NCBI GenBank assembly: GCA_038496675.1 | Contig: CM076671.1 | Location: 7,157,706-7,221,705, forward strand | Direction of reading: 5' to 3' | Source of the DNA: Rachycentron canadum | Lineage: Eukaryota > Chordata > Actinopteri > Carangiformes > Rachycentridae | DNA: 64,000 bases | Shown: piece after piece, positions 35,798 through 51,190 of the stretch | How the letters are laid out: every line of letters begins with the position of its first letter | Position numbering within the stretch: the stretch's first letter is position 1 | The notes under the pieces: generated by a model | The model's input: the letters and a program-made list of their open reading frames with translations, nothing else | Databases searched by the model: none | What the model was told of the DNA's origin: nothing | Position numbers and translations under genes: made by a program

Positions 35798-35803
35798 AAT
35801 AAA
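35798..35803 (+). terminator. klf7: Candidate distal poly(A) signal of klf7
   Basis: AATAAA in an AT-rich setting (TTTTTATTTAAGAATG upstream), followed within 25 bases by G/T-richer sequence. It is the best candidate for the end of the klf7 transcript. Confidence 0.55.
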
Positions 35804-36289
35804 TGGTAGAAGCAGTTTGGCATGGAGTATTCATGGTTCTTGGCTGGTCTGTTAATGGTGGTTCCAGACAGCAACAATATGCACCTAATCAACGATCTTT
35901 CTCAGAGAATATTTTCTGATTCCTTATCAAGCCTCAATCACAGAGCCATTCAGTTTGCTGACAATGAGCGCCCAGGGTACATCCACGCTCCCCTTTTTGC
36001 TTTTATCCTCACTGACCAGAGCACAGCCGGACTTAACTCTTGCTGGGGTGGGTTTTTTTTTTTTTTTTTCTTTTTTTCTCCTTGTTGCCTCATTTTTAGA
36101 CTTTAAAACTGCAAACCAGCTGGATAATAAGAAGTGGGCAGGGAAATTAATTTACGTCTTTCTCCTCCTTTTTTCTTTTTTTTTTTTGTGCCATTTGTAG
36201 GAAACCTCCCTCCGATGGGGGGAAAAAAAAAAAAAGCCTCTGATTTATCGTTTCTTTTGATCAAACACAGGAAAAATGGGCCAGAATAC

Positions 36290-37230
36290 CTTCACTTTGC
36301 CTCAGCGCGCTCGCTCGCTGTCTCCCTTCGAGGGAGCTACGGCACGTTAATTACATCTGTTACCAACCAAGGTGATGACTTATCCGCTATTCCTGCCTTT
36401 TGACCATGACTAGCTGATAAAAGGGTAATCGAATAACTAATGGATAATTAGGGAGTAATTACTCCCTGGTAAATGGCCCTATGCAGTGTATTAATTCTCC
36501 TTGGGTCTGGCAGTGAGAAACTCCCATAAGGTTTTTTGTTTCATTTAATGCTCCCTAATTGAAATGGGCACCCTCATCAAGAAGCTTACATGTATCTGTC
36601 GAACTTAATGTTCTTTTATCTGTAATTACAGACACTCGCATATTATCTACCTAACTACACCGACTACGTCAATCCCAGAGACACGTTCTAAAATTAAAAA
36701 CGATGGAGTCATTTTTCAATAAAGGTCGCACGTCCCATGAGCGCCTCCCAATCATCATTTTCACTCCGCGTGATGGAAATAAGGTTGTATGTGAGCTCAC
36801 AGCCGAGCTAAATGGTCTTAATGGATTCCATCGAAGACGGGGCCACATTCACATCAACATGCAGTCGCAAAGGTTAACACACGTGTTCACAAATGTTCGT
36901 GCGGGTTTAATGCTGGATATCTTCAGGGGAGGAAGTCAATGCGATTGATCCTGAGAGAGACGTGCAATAGTTAGTATTTCATTTCACTCACGCTAGAGGA
37001 AAATGGCGATGCATCCAATAGTTTCATTGGAAATTATTTTCCTCCGGACCAACAGGGCGAGCCCAGCAGTCGTCGAGCTGTGCCAGTCGCTCCTGATGCA
37101 CAATAATTCATGTAACATTTAGATTTCTTCTTCTTCTCCTTTCCAATGGCTCCTCGCAGCTGGTGAATATAACAGAGTCAATGCACAGACAGACTTTGAA
37201 AAGAGGTGGATTTGTTATCCAGCAAATTAC
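36290..37230. promoter_or_regulatory. Enhancer-like block with TAATTA palindrome
   Basis: About 0.9 kb of unique sequence almost free of simple repeats. It carries many homeodomain-type cores (TTAATTAC, GGATAATTAGG, GGAGTAATTACTCC, CCTAATTG, CTGTAATTACAG). The perfect palindrome AGGGAGTAATTACTCCCT sits at 36450-36467. The position just downstream of a developmental transcription-factor gene and the composition both suit a conserved regulatory element, but conservation was not tested. Confidence 0.4.
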
Positions 37231-38149
37231 ACCGGGGATCCCAAGCAGAATAATCTGAATGATAGAAAAGTCGAGTTGATAAACACGGCTGTTGAATGCT
37301 TGGTTTCATGTACTCAGTAACCCCATCCCCTCTGTTGTTTAAACTCAACTGCATCAAATGATAGCATCTATGTAAATCTTGTAGGACAATAGGATTAAAG
37401 CATCCCATGATATTATCTGGGCCTATTCTAAATATGCATGTTTGGATTGTAGCTTTCAGAGTACTTGACCTTAATAAGTATACCAAGTGTTTATTCTATG
37501 CACGTAGCAGAAAGGTTCAGATTATTTTGCAACCACTTTAAAAACAAAACAAAAAAAGAAGACGTAAAGGTAACAGGACAGTCCTTTTTGAATAAAGTGT
37601 CATTGCCCGGTGTCCCACAGGCTTATCAGCTTGCCCTTGAATCGTCTACTGTCTCTGCCCTGCTATTCACCGCCAAAACACCTGAGAGCCCCTCAGACAC
37701 ATCGTCTTTGTTTTGTATGCAGTGATTTAGCCGTAGCTCACGCAATTGAAGGAGGGTATAAAAGGTGTGACGGCGGTGAATTGAAGCGACTGTAATGAAA
37801 GAAAGACTGATTCTTTAGGCAAGGCAGTGATTCACTTAACCAGCAGAACATAAAGCCCCCCCCCCCCCCTTTTTTTTTTTCTTGTGGTTGTGCAACAGAA
37901 GATTTTCACCAAGGAAGCTGCCAACGCCTGTGGGTGTCTTGTAGGCGTTTGGCAGCCATGCAGGGATGTTATTGTCACATCTGGCAACGTGGAGATGCCA
38001 GCATACTGGAAAGCAGCTACAAGTTTAAAGCCTCCCTCACAATATCTTATTCCATGCTCACACCGGCAGTGCACTCTGCCGCTAACCCGAGATCACGTGG
38101 AGCTACTTAGCAACTGATCTGCAAGAAGACAAGCTTCAATCTGTACCAA

Positions 38150-38370
38150 CCTCCTGTTGCAAAGCTAAAGCACCGAAACGCTCATCTACAATGCGAATGA
38201 AGCTCGTCCATGCGAGAAGTGGAGTCTTTGGTCGCTTGCCACGAGCAGCCAAGTGCTTAGGTATTTCCAATTATAGGGAATATGTCGAGATGGCCCACGG
38301 TAATTAAAGCCTAATCATGCTGGTGGATTCAGAGAAGCATCCTCATCAAGCTTTCATTAGTCTCCCTCCT
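38150..38370. promoter_or_regulatory. Possible conserved non-coding element
   Basis: Unique sequence with TTCCAATTATAGGGAATA, GGTAATTAAAGCCTAATCATGC-type words (TAATTA and TAATCA cores) and no repeats. Inferred from composition only. Confidence 0.3.
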
Positions 38371-38963
38371 TGCGATGCGACCCAACCCCCTTCAGGGATG
38401 CTCAGATGGCCTGTCCCCAAACCAAATCCAGCATAAGACTATACCATTAAAAGTTATTTTAATTCTAGCTTTAAGCTTGAAGAAAAGAAGACATTCAGGA
38501 CTAAATAATAGACAAAAAGGAGTGAAACTGTGGCAGGATTTTTTCCAAGCGAGTTAAATTCATGAGTTGCTACTGCACAGATCCTAAACATAAATTTAAA
38601 AAAGATAAAATGAAAAGGCTGCATGACCTTTGAAACAATTGCGTGCATTTGTCCTAGATGTACGAGTGCTCTGTTTTCAAAGTGCTATCTCACTCCAACT
38701 GGGGCAGGGTGCAATGTGCATGGATCTGTACTCGTCTCTCCCTCCAGCTCCTGAACAGTTGAACACTTCAGAGGCAGATTTTAAAATGAGACCCCGGGTC
38801 GGGTCCCGAGCAGCTAGGTGGGCTGGTGGTCTTGTGAGAGCGCCCGATTCTCCTATATGCTCCCCTGTTTGACAGACAGCGCAAACACCTGGAAGCCCAG
38901 TGAGAGCGCGTCAGTGTAAAAGCCACTGCTGCTCCACAGGGCCATGCATAATGCAGGAAGCTC

Positions 38964-38975
38964 TCTCTCCCTCCC

Positions 38976-39009
<34 letters not shown>

Positions 39010-39016
39010 CCTCTCT
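38964..39016. repeat. (CT)n-rich microsatellite
   Basis: An interrupted CT tract with CCT variants in the klf7-ramp1 intergenic region. Confidence 0.9.
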
Positions 39017-39204
39017 GCCCCCTGCTCTGCGGTAAAAATAGATCAACAGACCTGAGCGTTCAGCTCTTTTTTTATGCTTCTCACTTTCACTTGCATCTCA
39101 CCAGGTGCAGCGGCTGTTGGCTCCCGCCTTGAATTACTTTCCCTGAATGTTTGTGTATCTGTGCGCGAGTTTGCACACACGTGTATGCTCACACTTTTGA
39201 AAGC

Positions 39205-39234
39205 ATGTGTGTGTGTGTGTGTTTGTGTGTGTGT
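39205..39234. repeat. (GT)n microsatellite
   Basis: GT tract with one TTT interruption. Confidence 0.9.
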
Positions 39235-39876
39235 ATACATGCATGCTGAAACATGTGTGCATGGTCTGCTTTATCAGTTTGCCACTGTACTTGGCTTTTA
39301 ATAAAAGTGGGATATTAGTCTGACAGTGTCACGTCTATTATGGTGGAAAGGAGGATATGATTTGATCACACGGTCACAGAGGTTCAACAACCATATACTG
39401 AGGTTTCAGATGTCCATATACTTATATTGCTAGTGAAATACATCCTCAAAGCTCAATGTTGAAAGCTTGATATTTAGATTTATGAAGGAATTAAATGATA
39501 AAATTCACAGATTTTACCAGAAATTGCACATTGCTAACATCCTTAAGTCTGATGCAGTTAGCTGAAAAATCAGCCAAACGCTTGATACAAAGTTCAAGTA
39601 TTACATTTTGCATGCAAGTGTGAGGATGCATCAGCGCCCTGTGTCCACATATGTATAAGCGTCCCCTGTTGCTGAGTGCAAAGGCTCCCAGAAGACCATT
39701 GATCCGTGTCTATGACCACAGGGGTCTCCAACTCCTCCCTGATTGCCATTCCAGTGCTAATTAAACAGTCCGCCTTAACGAGTTCACACTGATAACAAGG
39801 TTGGAGAGAAAGGTCAGCCTATCACGCTCACTTCAACTGGACACCGTCAATAACAAGCCTGCCTGGGAACACAGGT

Positions 39877-39913
<37 letters not shown>

Positions 39914-39920
39914 CACACAC
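39877..39920. repeat. (CA)n microsatellite
   Basis: CA tract with an AA and a TA interruption. Confidence 0.9.
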
Positions 39921-41139
39921 GGGGGTAATCATACAGAAGATAAAGACTCAAAACATGTGCTTTGTATTGAGAGAAACTGATGAGGTAGAATGTGCTGGTG
40001 CAAAATTGGCTTCTTTTGTGCCGACTGTTCTTACATAAGCTTTCAGAATTTGATTAGTTTGAAGTGCCACTCTTGGGAGGGAGGGAGAGCAATAGCAGTC
40101 TATTCAACTACTGTATATTTTATCTTTTTTTGCCATACATTTTCTCGGTGTCTCCTTGAAATGTCTGCTGTTTCGAAACAGCATTTAGACCATCGTGAAA
40201 TTCTCCACTGAAACACTATGGAGAATCATGAAATTCATTTTGAGAATTAGCAGCATTTTAAGTGGTTCTGCACATTTCATTACCCATAGTAATTTCCAAA
40301 GCTTACATTAATATGATCAAAATTCACTCGAAATATTAAAAACAACTTCACTCACGTGGATTGTTTCGAAATCTCCTTCCTATTGAAGGTCTCACCTGGA
40401 AAACTGGAGAGTCAGCCGTTCACATTTTGGAGGAAATCCAACCAAGAAAGAAACATGAATATAGAGGAGCAATGTTTTCAGCAATGATCGCTGCACAAGA
40501 TATTTAACAACCGGCACAATGCTAATAAAATATGTGAGAATTGTCCCTGCATATTTTATATATTGGTTTGTATTGTCTTGGCAGAAGTTAAATTGGACAG
40601 TCCAGAGATAAATAGCAGACGCACAAACACGGAGAAGTGCATTTGCTGTATTTTCCAAGCTGGTGTCCACAGAGAAACCCAAAGCCAGACACACAAACAC
40701 ACGACCTATATATACTATCTGGCCTTCTCATCATTTATCTTACAGCAGCAGAATCAGGATAGATTGGTTCAATTAGACTGGCCTTTAATGTAATCTGGTT
40801 AATCCATTTCTATCATCAAAGCCAATACCTACCTCTCTCCTTGGAGAGGGGGATTAGCCAAGTGCATCTCAGAGCGAGCATGGAGGATATAAAAACGCAG
40901 CCTCGGAGTCACTCAGATCGCCTCTCTTTTACAACCAGCTGTGCAGAAAACAGTGCTTCTCAAGTGAAGTTTTAATGGGTGGAGATTTAAGATCTCCATG
41001 TCCGACCAGACATTGCAAGTGCTCTGCAATGCCTCAATCCAGGGAAGACAAGGAAGGTTCTGACCGACTTTCCCAGTGGCTTTTGTATTTGTAGTAGAGA
41101 AGAAGAAAAGGAGCTGCACCAGCTGTTGTGAGACATGTC

Positions 41140-41500
41140 AATCTTTAAAGGGCCCATGTTTTACACTTCCCCAGGGTTTTATTTGAAATTTTGATATATT
41201 TCTGATTTTAAGAACCAAAAACAATCTCAGTGTAGTTTTTCATCTCTCTCAGGCTTCTCTCTGGGGCACTGGGGTAACAACAAGAGGATCTAAGCCTCTC
41301 TTCTGATTGGCTGACTGTTTTCTGAGTGATCCAATTAAAGAAAATAGAAAATTTCAGGTAAACACTCAAACAAACCAAACCCTGCAAGGTTGGATGGTGG
41401 GTTGAGGCTGGGCTTGGGGGTGTGACTGGGGGCGGTTGTGACATCAGAAAGTCACAGAAGTCTCTGAAGTTTCTGAATACAGGCTTTGTGCATTTAGCTG
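41140..41500. mobile_element. Possible teleost interspersed repeat
   Basis: Phrases such as TTCTGATTGGCTGACTGTTT with a following CTGAGTGATCCA, and GTGACATCAGAAAGTCACAG, recall a non-autonomous repeat common in fish genomes. The boundaries are approximate and the class is unknown. Repeat masking would settle it. Confidence 0.35.
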
Positions 41501-42330
41501 CACTGACCACTTTAATATTTTCACTCTATTAATATAGAACCTTTAATGTTACAACTAGGATGAGTTTGTACTTGAAGAGAACTGCTGCATTGAACTCACC
41601 AGCTCCAGTTCTGGTGGCAGTCACGCTATCTTACTGAAAGAGTGTGTTTAAGGACCCAGGGGCCCATGAAACCTATTCAAAAGCCATGACAAAAATTGCA
41701 TGGCAACAAGCCTGTTTTCTAAATTCATGGATATCTTCCAACAGCTGCAATCTGCTTTTACCTGCTGAGATTTCCACAGGGAAGCAGGATTTTATACTCA
41801 ATACCCATCTATCCATCCCCCTACCGTACAAGTTTCTGCGCTCACACTGTCAGAAGAAAGAAAACACATCAGCAGGCAGGTATTTACAGCAGCACACACC
41901 AATCTATTTTTGTCCAAAATGTATTTTTCAGATGTATACTGTACAAACTCAGTGCATCAAATCACACCCCCCATTTTATACTATTTCTAACTCATCACAT
42001 ACAAATTCCTCCTCGACCAGTTTAGAAACCTTAAACTGGTCTTGCTGGGTGAAATCAAGATTTTTTTTTTCCTGCGCCTGCCTACATAAAAAAAAAAAAA
42101 AAAAAAAATCCAGTTTGAGCACAACATTTTCTACTCCTACTGTGGATTACCTGTGTGATTGCTTTTCAGGAGAATTCCCCATGCAGCATTAGCAGCACTG
42201 CTCGTCACAGTCGATGGAAGCACTCCCATAGCTCTTCTTTACTGTGTCGGGAATGCCTGCAGATATTAAAGCAATACACGAGGCTACTTGTCTGAGTCCA
42301 TTGACTTTGTGTTTTTAATGGCTTTTGTAT

Positions 42331-42332
<2 letters not shown>

Positions 42333-42362
<30 letters not shown>

Positions 42363-42376
42363 ATGTGTGTGTGTGC
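42333..42376. repeat. (GT)n microsatellite
   Basis: GT tract with a GCAT interruption and a GCGC end. A (CA)n tract lies 135 bp downstream in opposite orientation. Confidence 0.92.
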
Positions 42377-42510
42377 GCGCAGAAAAGTGCGAGGACACTG
42401 TAATAAGACTTGCTGGTAAAGACTTGGTGATAAATTGGTTATGTGTGAGTAAACACATGTGCGTTGATGACAACGCTGTCCTCCAAAGCGTGTGCTCATC
42501 TTGCTTCAGC

Positions 42511-42513
42511 TAC

Positions 42514-42544
<31 letters not shown>
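42511..42544. repeat. (CA)n microsatellite
   Basis: CA tract with two TA interruptions, the inverted partner of the GT tract at 42333. Confidence 0.9.
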
Positions 42545-43524
42545 GTGGACAGTTGTGGGGCCTTCGTGCACCTGTGTGGCTGACAGGTTTGATCAAAGCT
42601 AATTGATTGGACGACACAAGGCAGGGCTGCACGTAGCAACATGGTGGGGTTAAGGGTTGGGGCTCCTGTGGTATCTGAGGACACCCTGCACCCCCCCATC
42701 TGCCCTTTTGTTAACACAGCCTCATTGCAAACCATATCTGACAATGGATATTGATCAAGTGAACAGGACGGATCAATACTTGGTGATTGAGCAGAAAATA
42801 CAGGGCTGAGACTTCCCACCCAGCCTGAGGAATTCGCATTGAATTTTAACTTTAATCATCTGTAAATATACTTGGGACTAAAGTCTTAGTTTAAAGGAAT
42901 TAACACCATATTTGTTGAATAAAAATCTCTTGATCAGATGTTTTAAGCCACACATTTCTTTTCTCTTGATATTCATGCAAAAAACAAAGAAATAAAACAA
43001 ACGCGACTGCAGATTAAATAATTGATGATCTCAGTGCAAATATCTATTGATGAGGAATTCCATGTTTTCCAAGCACTCAAGCTTCTCTTAGCTGCTCGTG
43101 TCAAACTTTGTATGTGCATTTACTGCCATCTGCTGCAATTTGCAAGCAAGTGCATGTGCAAAAAGTCCAGACTCAGGAAAAAAAAATACACTTCTTTTTG
43201 TTAACATGGAAATTGACATGGCATGTTTAAGGGCTGCAGCACATCATGTTCAATTTTTGAATATTGACTTTATTATTATTAAATGACCTGGTATGGGTAG
43301 GAAAACTATCTAAAGCAACATTAATTTTAAGTGAGGTAAAGTACTTAAACAATAAAAATAAATGATTGCACTTAATGTAACACAAAGTGAAGATACAGTG
43401 AAATCCACTGATGCCTTTAATTGCATGTAGGAGGGAAGGACCATTTCAGTTCTGGCGGTGAATGTGCAAGTTGGTGGTTAAATAAAGAGAAGGTCACGGT
43501 GCAGAGTCAGTCTCCGGTCAGGCT

Positions 43525-44849
43525 GTGCGGCTGTCTGAGGGTAGAAAGCATGCAGCTGCTTTCCTGCAGTGCAGAGTCACACCACGTGAACTCATCAGCA
43601 GGATCATGAGCTGCATAGAGGTAAAGGTACAGGGTCATGCTTGTAGCATTTCACAATTAGCTCATAAAATTGCACTTAGCTGTTTTAATGTCATGTTTCT
43701 CAGCACTGACTATAAATCCACTGAAAAAGGACACCGAAACAATTCAACCTTGCAGGAGATGTGCGTGGTGCATGGCAAGGGACAAACCTCCAGGCTCCAC
43801 ACTTTCCAAAGGTGGCTGGGACAGACATCAGCCCCACCCAGCTGGAGATGGCTCTGGTCAATAGCAACCCTCCAAATGTCTCCTACAGCTGAGGTGAAGG
43901 GAACGTGTGAAGACTTTGACTCCAACATTTTCACACGTTGAAAAATGGTGAGCTGGGGACTCATTACTGGCTGAAGTTCAAAGGTCATTCCCAACCTTGG
44001 AAACGATCTCACCTCAGGGTTGACCTTTTATAAGCGTATCATTTATCTCACCTTTATTATTTTTATTGCTTTAGATGATCAACATCCAGAAGAGGTTAAT
44101 ATTGTCGATTGGGTTACCAGATCAGCCTGTGACCACCACATTAATCCCTATATATAAAAAAAAAAATGTGTCAAAAAGACTAAATTGCTTGTTAGATTAT
44201 ACACATTGATTAATTGATGATTATTGACCATTTTGACCTCTTTTTTTGGGGATTATTATTTTAATTTCTCTTGACTTATTGTACAGTATATCTCCAATTA
44301 GCCTTCATATTTCCCTCCTACCCATCTACTGCCCACCTTAAACCAGACAGAATCCAGCAGAGGAGCTGCCCTTTGGGTCAGGAGAGGTAGACCTCGTGTC
44401 AGCCACGGCGGTGGCTCCTCCAGGAGGCTGACTGGGTACTGCGGCCTGGAGGCTGCTTGGCCCTCATGAGCTGGAGTATGGGTACGTCATTTTATAATTT
44501 GTTTTGATTAATTTTAACTTTGTTTTTTCTACCATAATTGTTCCCTTTCTTTCCTTCTATTCCCCCCATCAGTTTTATGCTGCCCAGCTTCCTTTCTGAA
44601 ATCCTTATCTAGGATCCAGCTCTGTGAGGATCTACTTAGACACCTTTGTCTCCTGCTCCTATCCCGGGTAGGTTTTGTGATGCATTGCACAGCCCAAATT
44701 TTCCTTTGTAGCATTAGTCTTTAGTTTTTTGTGTGTGTCTTTGCCTCTTAGTGTATATATATCGGCATGGTGGAGACCTTCTCCAGCTACTGCAGCAAAA
44801 GGACCCCGCTGAGGCTGAACGTCTCTCTGATGACATCAGGAACAAGTGA
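43525..44849 (+). pseudogene. SAM-dependent methyltransferase pseudogene, unprocessed
   Basis: Five + strand segments match, in order, the class I methyltransferase family (Methyltransf_11 fold; fish proteins annotated as DDB_G0268948-like). They are: 43525-43620, RLSEGRKHAAAFLQCRV with donor GAG/GTAAAG; 43756-43886, reading APHFPKVAGTDISPTQLEMA; 44351-44481, NPAEELPFGSGEVDLVSA then a shift to EADWVLRPGGCLALMSWSM with donor G/GTACGT; 44573-44667, FYAAQLPF-stop-NPYLGSSSVRIY with donor GG/GTAGGT; and 44752-44849, YIGMVETFSSY then a shift to LLQQKDPAEAERLSDDIRNK. Introns persist, so it is a decayed gene copy and not a retrocopy. Lesions: no ATG at the expected start; the SAM-binding glycine motif (normally DVGCGSGQG-like) reads DVRGAWQG; a missing piece and frame change near 44416-44424; TGA at 44597-44599; a frame change near 44789. 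The family would transfer methyl groups from S-adenosylmethionine; the substrate is not known to me. Confidence 0.82.
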
Positions 44850-46214
44850 GACATTAACCTCCAAGTCTAATCGTTAACTTCTGGCCCTGAGCGCTCACCT
44901 CCATTCACCTGCTGCTGCATGTTGATCTCCTAATCTCCCCCTGAAATTCATTTATCATTATCAAAAAAAAAACACAAAAAATGCTCTTTGAATGCTGCCA
45001 CAGTCTCGAGCATTAATCAGAAAAGCCAAACACTGCTTGACTAAGCTTAACTGTTGAAGGATTTTACTGCTTTGATAATATAGCTGCCATTAATTCCCCT
45101 GCTGATGACAGGACAGAATAGCCCAGCAAGCAAAATATATGGAGAGGAAGTGCTGAGCCATAACTTTTGCATAGATAAAAAAAAAAAAAAAAAAGTGTGA
45201 CATTGTGTTTAATTACTATCACACTTTGGGAAGATTTACACACAGTTCCTCTCTCTGCAAAGAGTTGGACCAGTGTTTTGTCTTATGTGGTCAAGAGAGA
45301 GAGAGAGAGAGAGAATCATTTGCCACTTTATAACTAATTGGTTTCAATCTTAATTTAGCCAATGGTCCATTCATTTATTCATTTTCTATCCTGCCTCTCC
45401 TCCTGTGTTCCAACCCAGGTTGCTGTCTCCCGTGAGGCTGTCTCCAGACACAGAAGGTGCAGCGATTGTGAAGTGTTCAGCATTCGAACCCTGACAACTG
45501 AGTCATGCTGGAACTGAACTGCAGCCACAGGTTTCCTCAGCCTCGTCACAACTGGACACAAACCCGTGGAGGCAGGCTTATAAAAATCAGCTCACCTTGA
45601 AATATAAAGGCATTTAAATTTATACTTTTGCAGCAATAAAACAATCAGGCTATGAAAGTGCTGATAAATGAACTCAAGGCTCATGAATATTGACCTCAGT
45701 GCATGCACAGCTCTCCAGAGTGAACAGTAGATGGAGCCCTGTCATGCAGTGACGGATCAGTGTCCACTTGCAGCCTCATTTAAAGTCTTAAATGCTTTTA
45801 TTTCACATATGATCAAATGATTTATTCTTAATATTTCAACTGCGTTGATTTATACAGATAAATTGTATATAGAGTGTATTTGAACACAATTCAACTGTTA
45901 ATTGCATTAAATCTGAACAATATTGATTAAAAAAAATGTAATCCTTAAAAATGCATATTGCTCTCAAGTGTTTTGGAGGCTGCAGTTTCAGCATTCAGCG
46001 ATTCGACTCACAATAAAGGACCCAGGGCTCTTCCTGGCTCTCCTTTCCCCTACTTCCTCACCTCTCCTCCTGCTTTATAACAATCATTTATCCAAGTCAT
46101 CGCTGTCTCCCTCAGTGTCGTCCTGTTATTTATGTATTCACAGATTGTTTTGGGCCATGAGAACAGATGGTAATTAACATGCATGGCCTCCAAATCCCCT
46201 GAATCTCAAAGAAC
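44850..46214. other. Spacer between pseudogene and ramp1 3' end
   Basis: AT-rich DNA with an A-run at about 45177-45194 and a (GA)n tract at about 45294-45314. Any final exon of the methyltransferase copy (after the donor-like AA/GTGAGA at 44846) was not recognised here. Nothing else codes. Confidence 0.6.
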
Positions 46215-46220
46215 TTTATT
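46215..46220 (-). terminator. ramp1: Candidate poly(A) signal of ramp1
   Basis: AATAAA on the - strand (TTTATT on +), about 236 nt after the ramp1 stop codon. It is the first canonical signal seen downstream. Confidence 0.5.
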
Positions 46221-46455
46221 ACTTCCCCCCACCAAACTTTGACTCTCATATTAATGCTGTTGTTGCTAAAAATGGCCAAATGGATGAATTATATTTTAAT
46301 ACCAAACATGGCATTTCTAGTCTGTCACTGTTTTAAGGTCAAACTGGTCTTTATGTCCTAAATCCACTCAAATACATATTAACACAATTACAAGTCAGTA
46401 CCGCTTCACACATAACACAAAGAGTTCATCTGTGTCTCAAAGCACCCAGTGGTCC

Positions 46456-50334
<3,879 letters not shown>

Positions 50335-51158
50335 CTGATGGAAGGACTTGAGCTAGAGAGGCAGAAGACGAAACAACGCATTCATGAGGTTGAAAATGGA
50401 TTTGGGTGATGCTTCTATTCTGCTGTGCAACAAGCAAAAGTTTGCATCATTATAAAGATACAAAAGATTTCATAAAACACTACAGAGGTTATCTGCTCTG
50501 TTTAATTCTAGGTAATTAGGCATATGTTTGCTCAACAAACAAGGTCATGTCCTGGCAATGGTTATTCCTATCGGACCATTTCTTCCCTATTATGCTGTTA
50601 CTTTTCCGAAGAAAAGATTTTAATTTGCAGTCGGAGTCCCAATCCCATTTGTTTACTTCAGAGATGTGTGTAAACAGCCTCTCAACGTGGAGGCAGACCA
50701 CAGCCGTCCCGCAGGACTCAGAGCTGAATGTAACACTGCTGAGCAGTACAGTAGGAGAGGGAGCTTAAGCTGGCGGGAAAGGCCTGTGTGGAAACAAACA
50801 GGTTGTTGTTACGATGGAGAAAAACGGTGAAGCCCGGTCTGCGCCGGCCTGATAAGGGCCAACTGTGTGCCCATTATGTTTGCACTGTCTCAGCTGGGTT
50901 TTAGAGGCTCTGAAGACTGAATGTGTTGACATGTGGGTTTCAAAAGAGATGCAACCAAAAGAGGAATGTAAGAAATGGATGGGCCCTCCTGGCGGCGTCC
51001 ATTGGCTTGTTTATCACCCACAGAGTTGTAGGGATGTTATGTTTCACCTGTCTGTTTGCTGACAATTCGGAGGGGGACATTAAGAGTTTCCTCCAAATAT
51101 GGCTGCTACAGATGCAAAAACACTTACAGCTGGAGGTTTACGCTGCACAGATTGACTG

Positions 51159-51190
<32 letters not shown>

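Larger units (their letters stand above)
31606..35820 (+). other. klf7: Probable klf7 3' UTR
   Basis: About 4.2 kb of non-coding DNA on the coding strand follows the stop. It has candidate poly(A) signals AATAAA at 33565-33570 and AATAAA at 35798-35803, the latter after an AT-rich stretch typical of a 3' UTR end. Mammalian KLF7 also has a very long 3' UTR. The region carries a (CA)n tract at 31829-31850, two A-rich tracts at 32099-32158, a perfect palindrome at 34469-34486 and a (GT)n tract at 35259-35314. The exact cleavage site and any use of the proximal signal are inference. Confidence 0.55.
35821..43500. other. Intergenic DNA between klf7 and the methyltransferase pseudogene
   Basis: No intact gene was recognised on either strand. 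The interval contains enhancer-like blocks (36290-37230 and 38150-38370), CT and CA/GT microsatellites, A/T runs, and a possible interspersed repeat near 41140-41500. The 81-codon ATG frame at 36703-36948 lies inside an enhancer-like block and matches no family I know. Confidence 0.75.

Noticed and set aside
45480..45500. TTCGAACCCTG as a tRNA B box
   Set aside because: No A box, anticodon arm or acceptor pairing could be placed around it.
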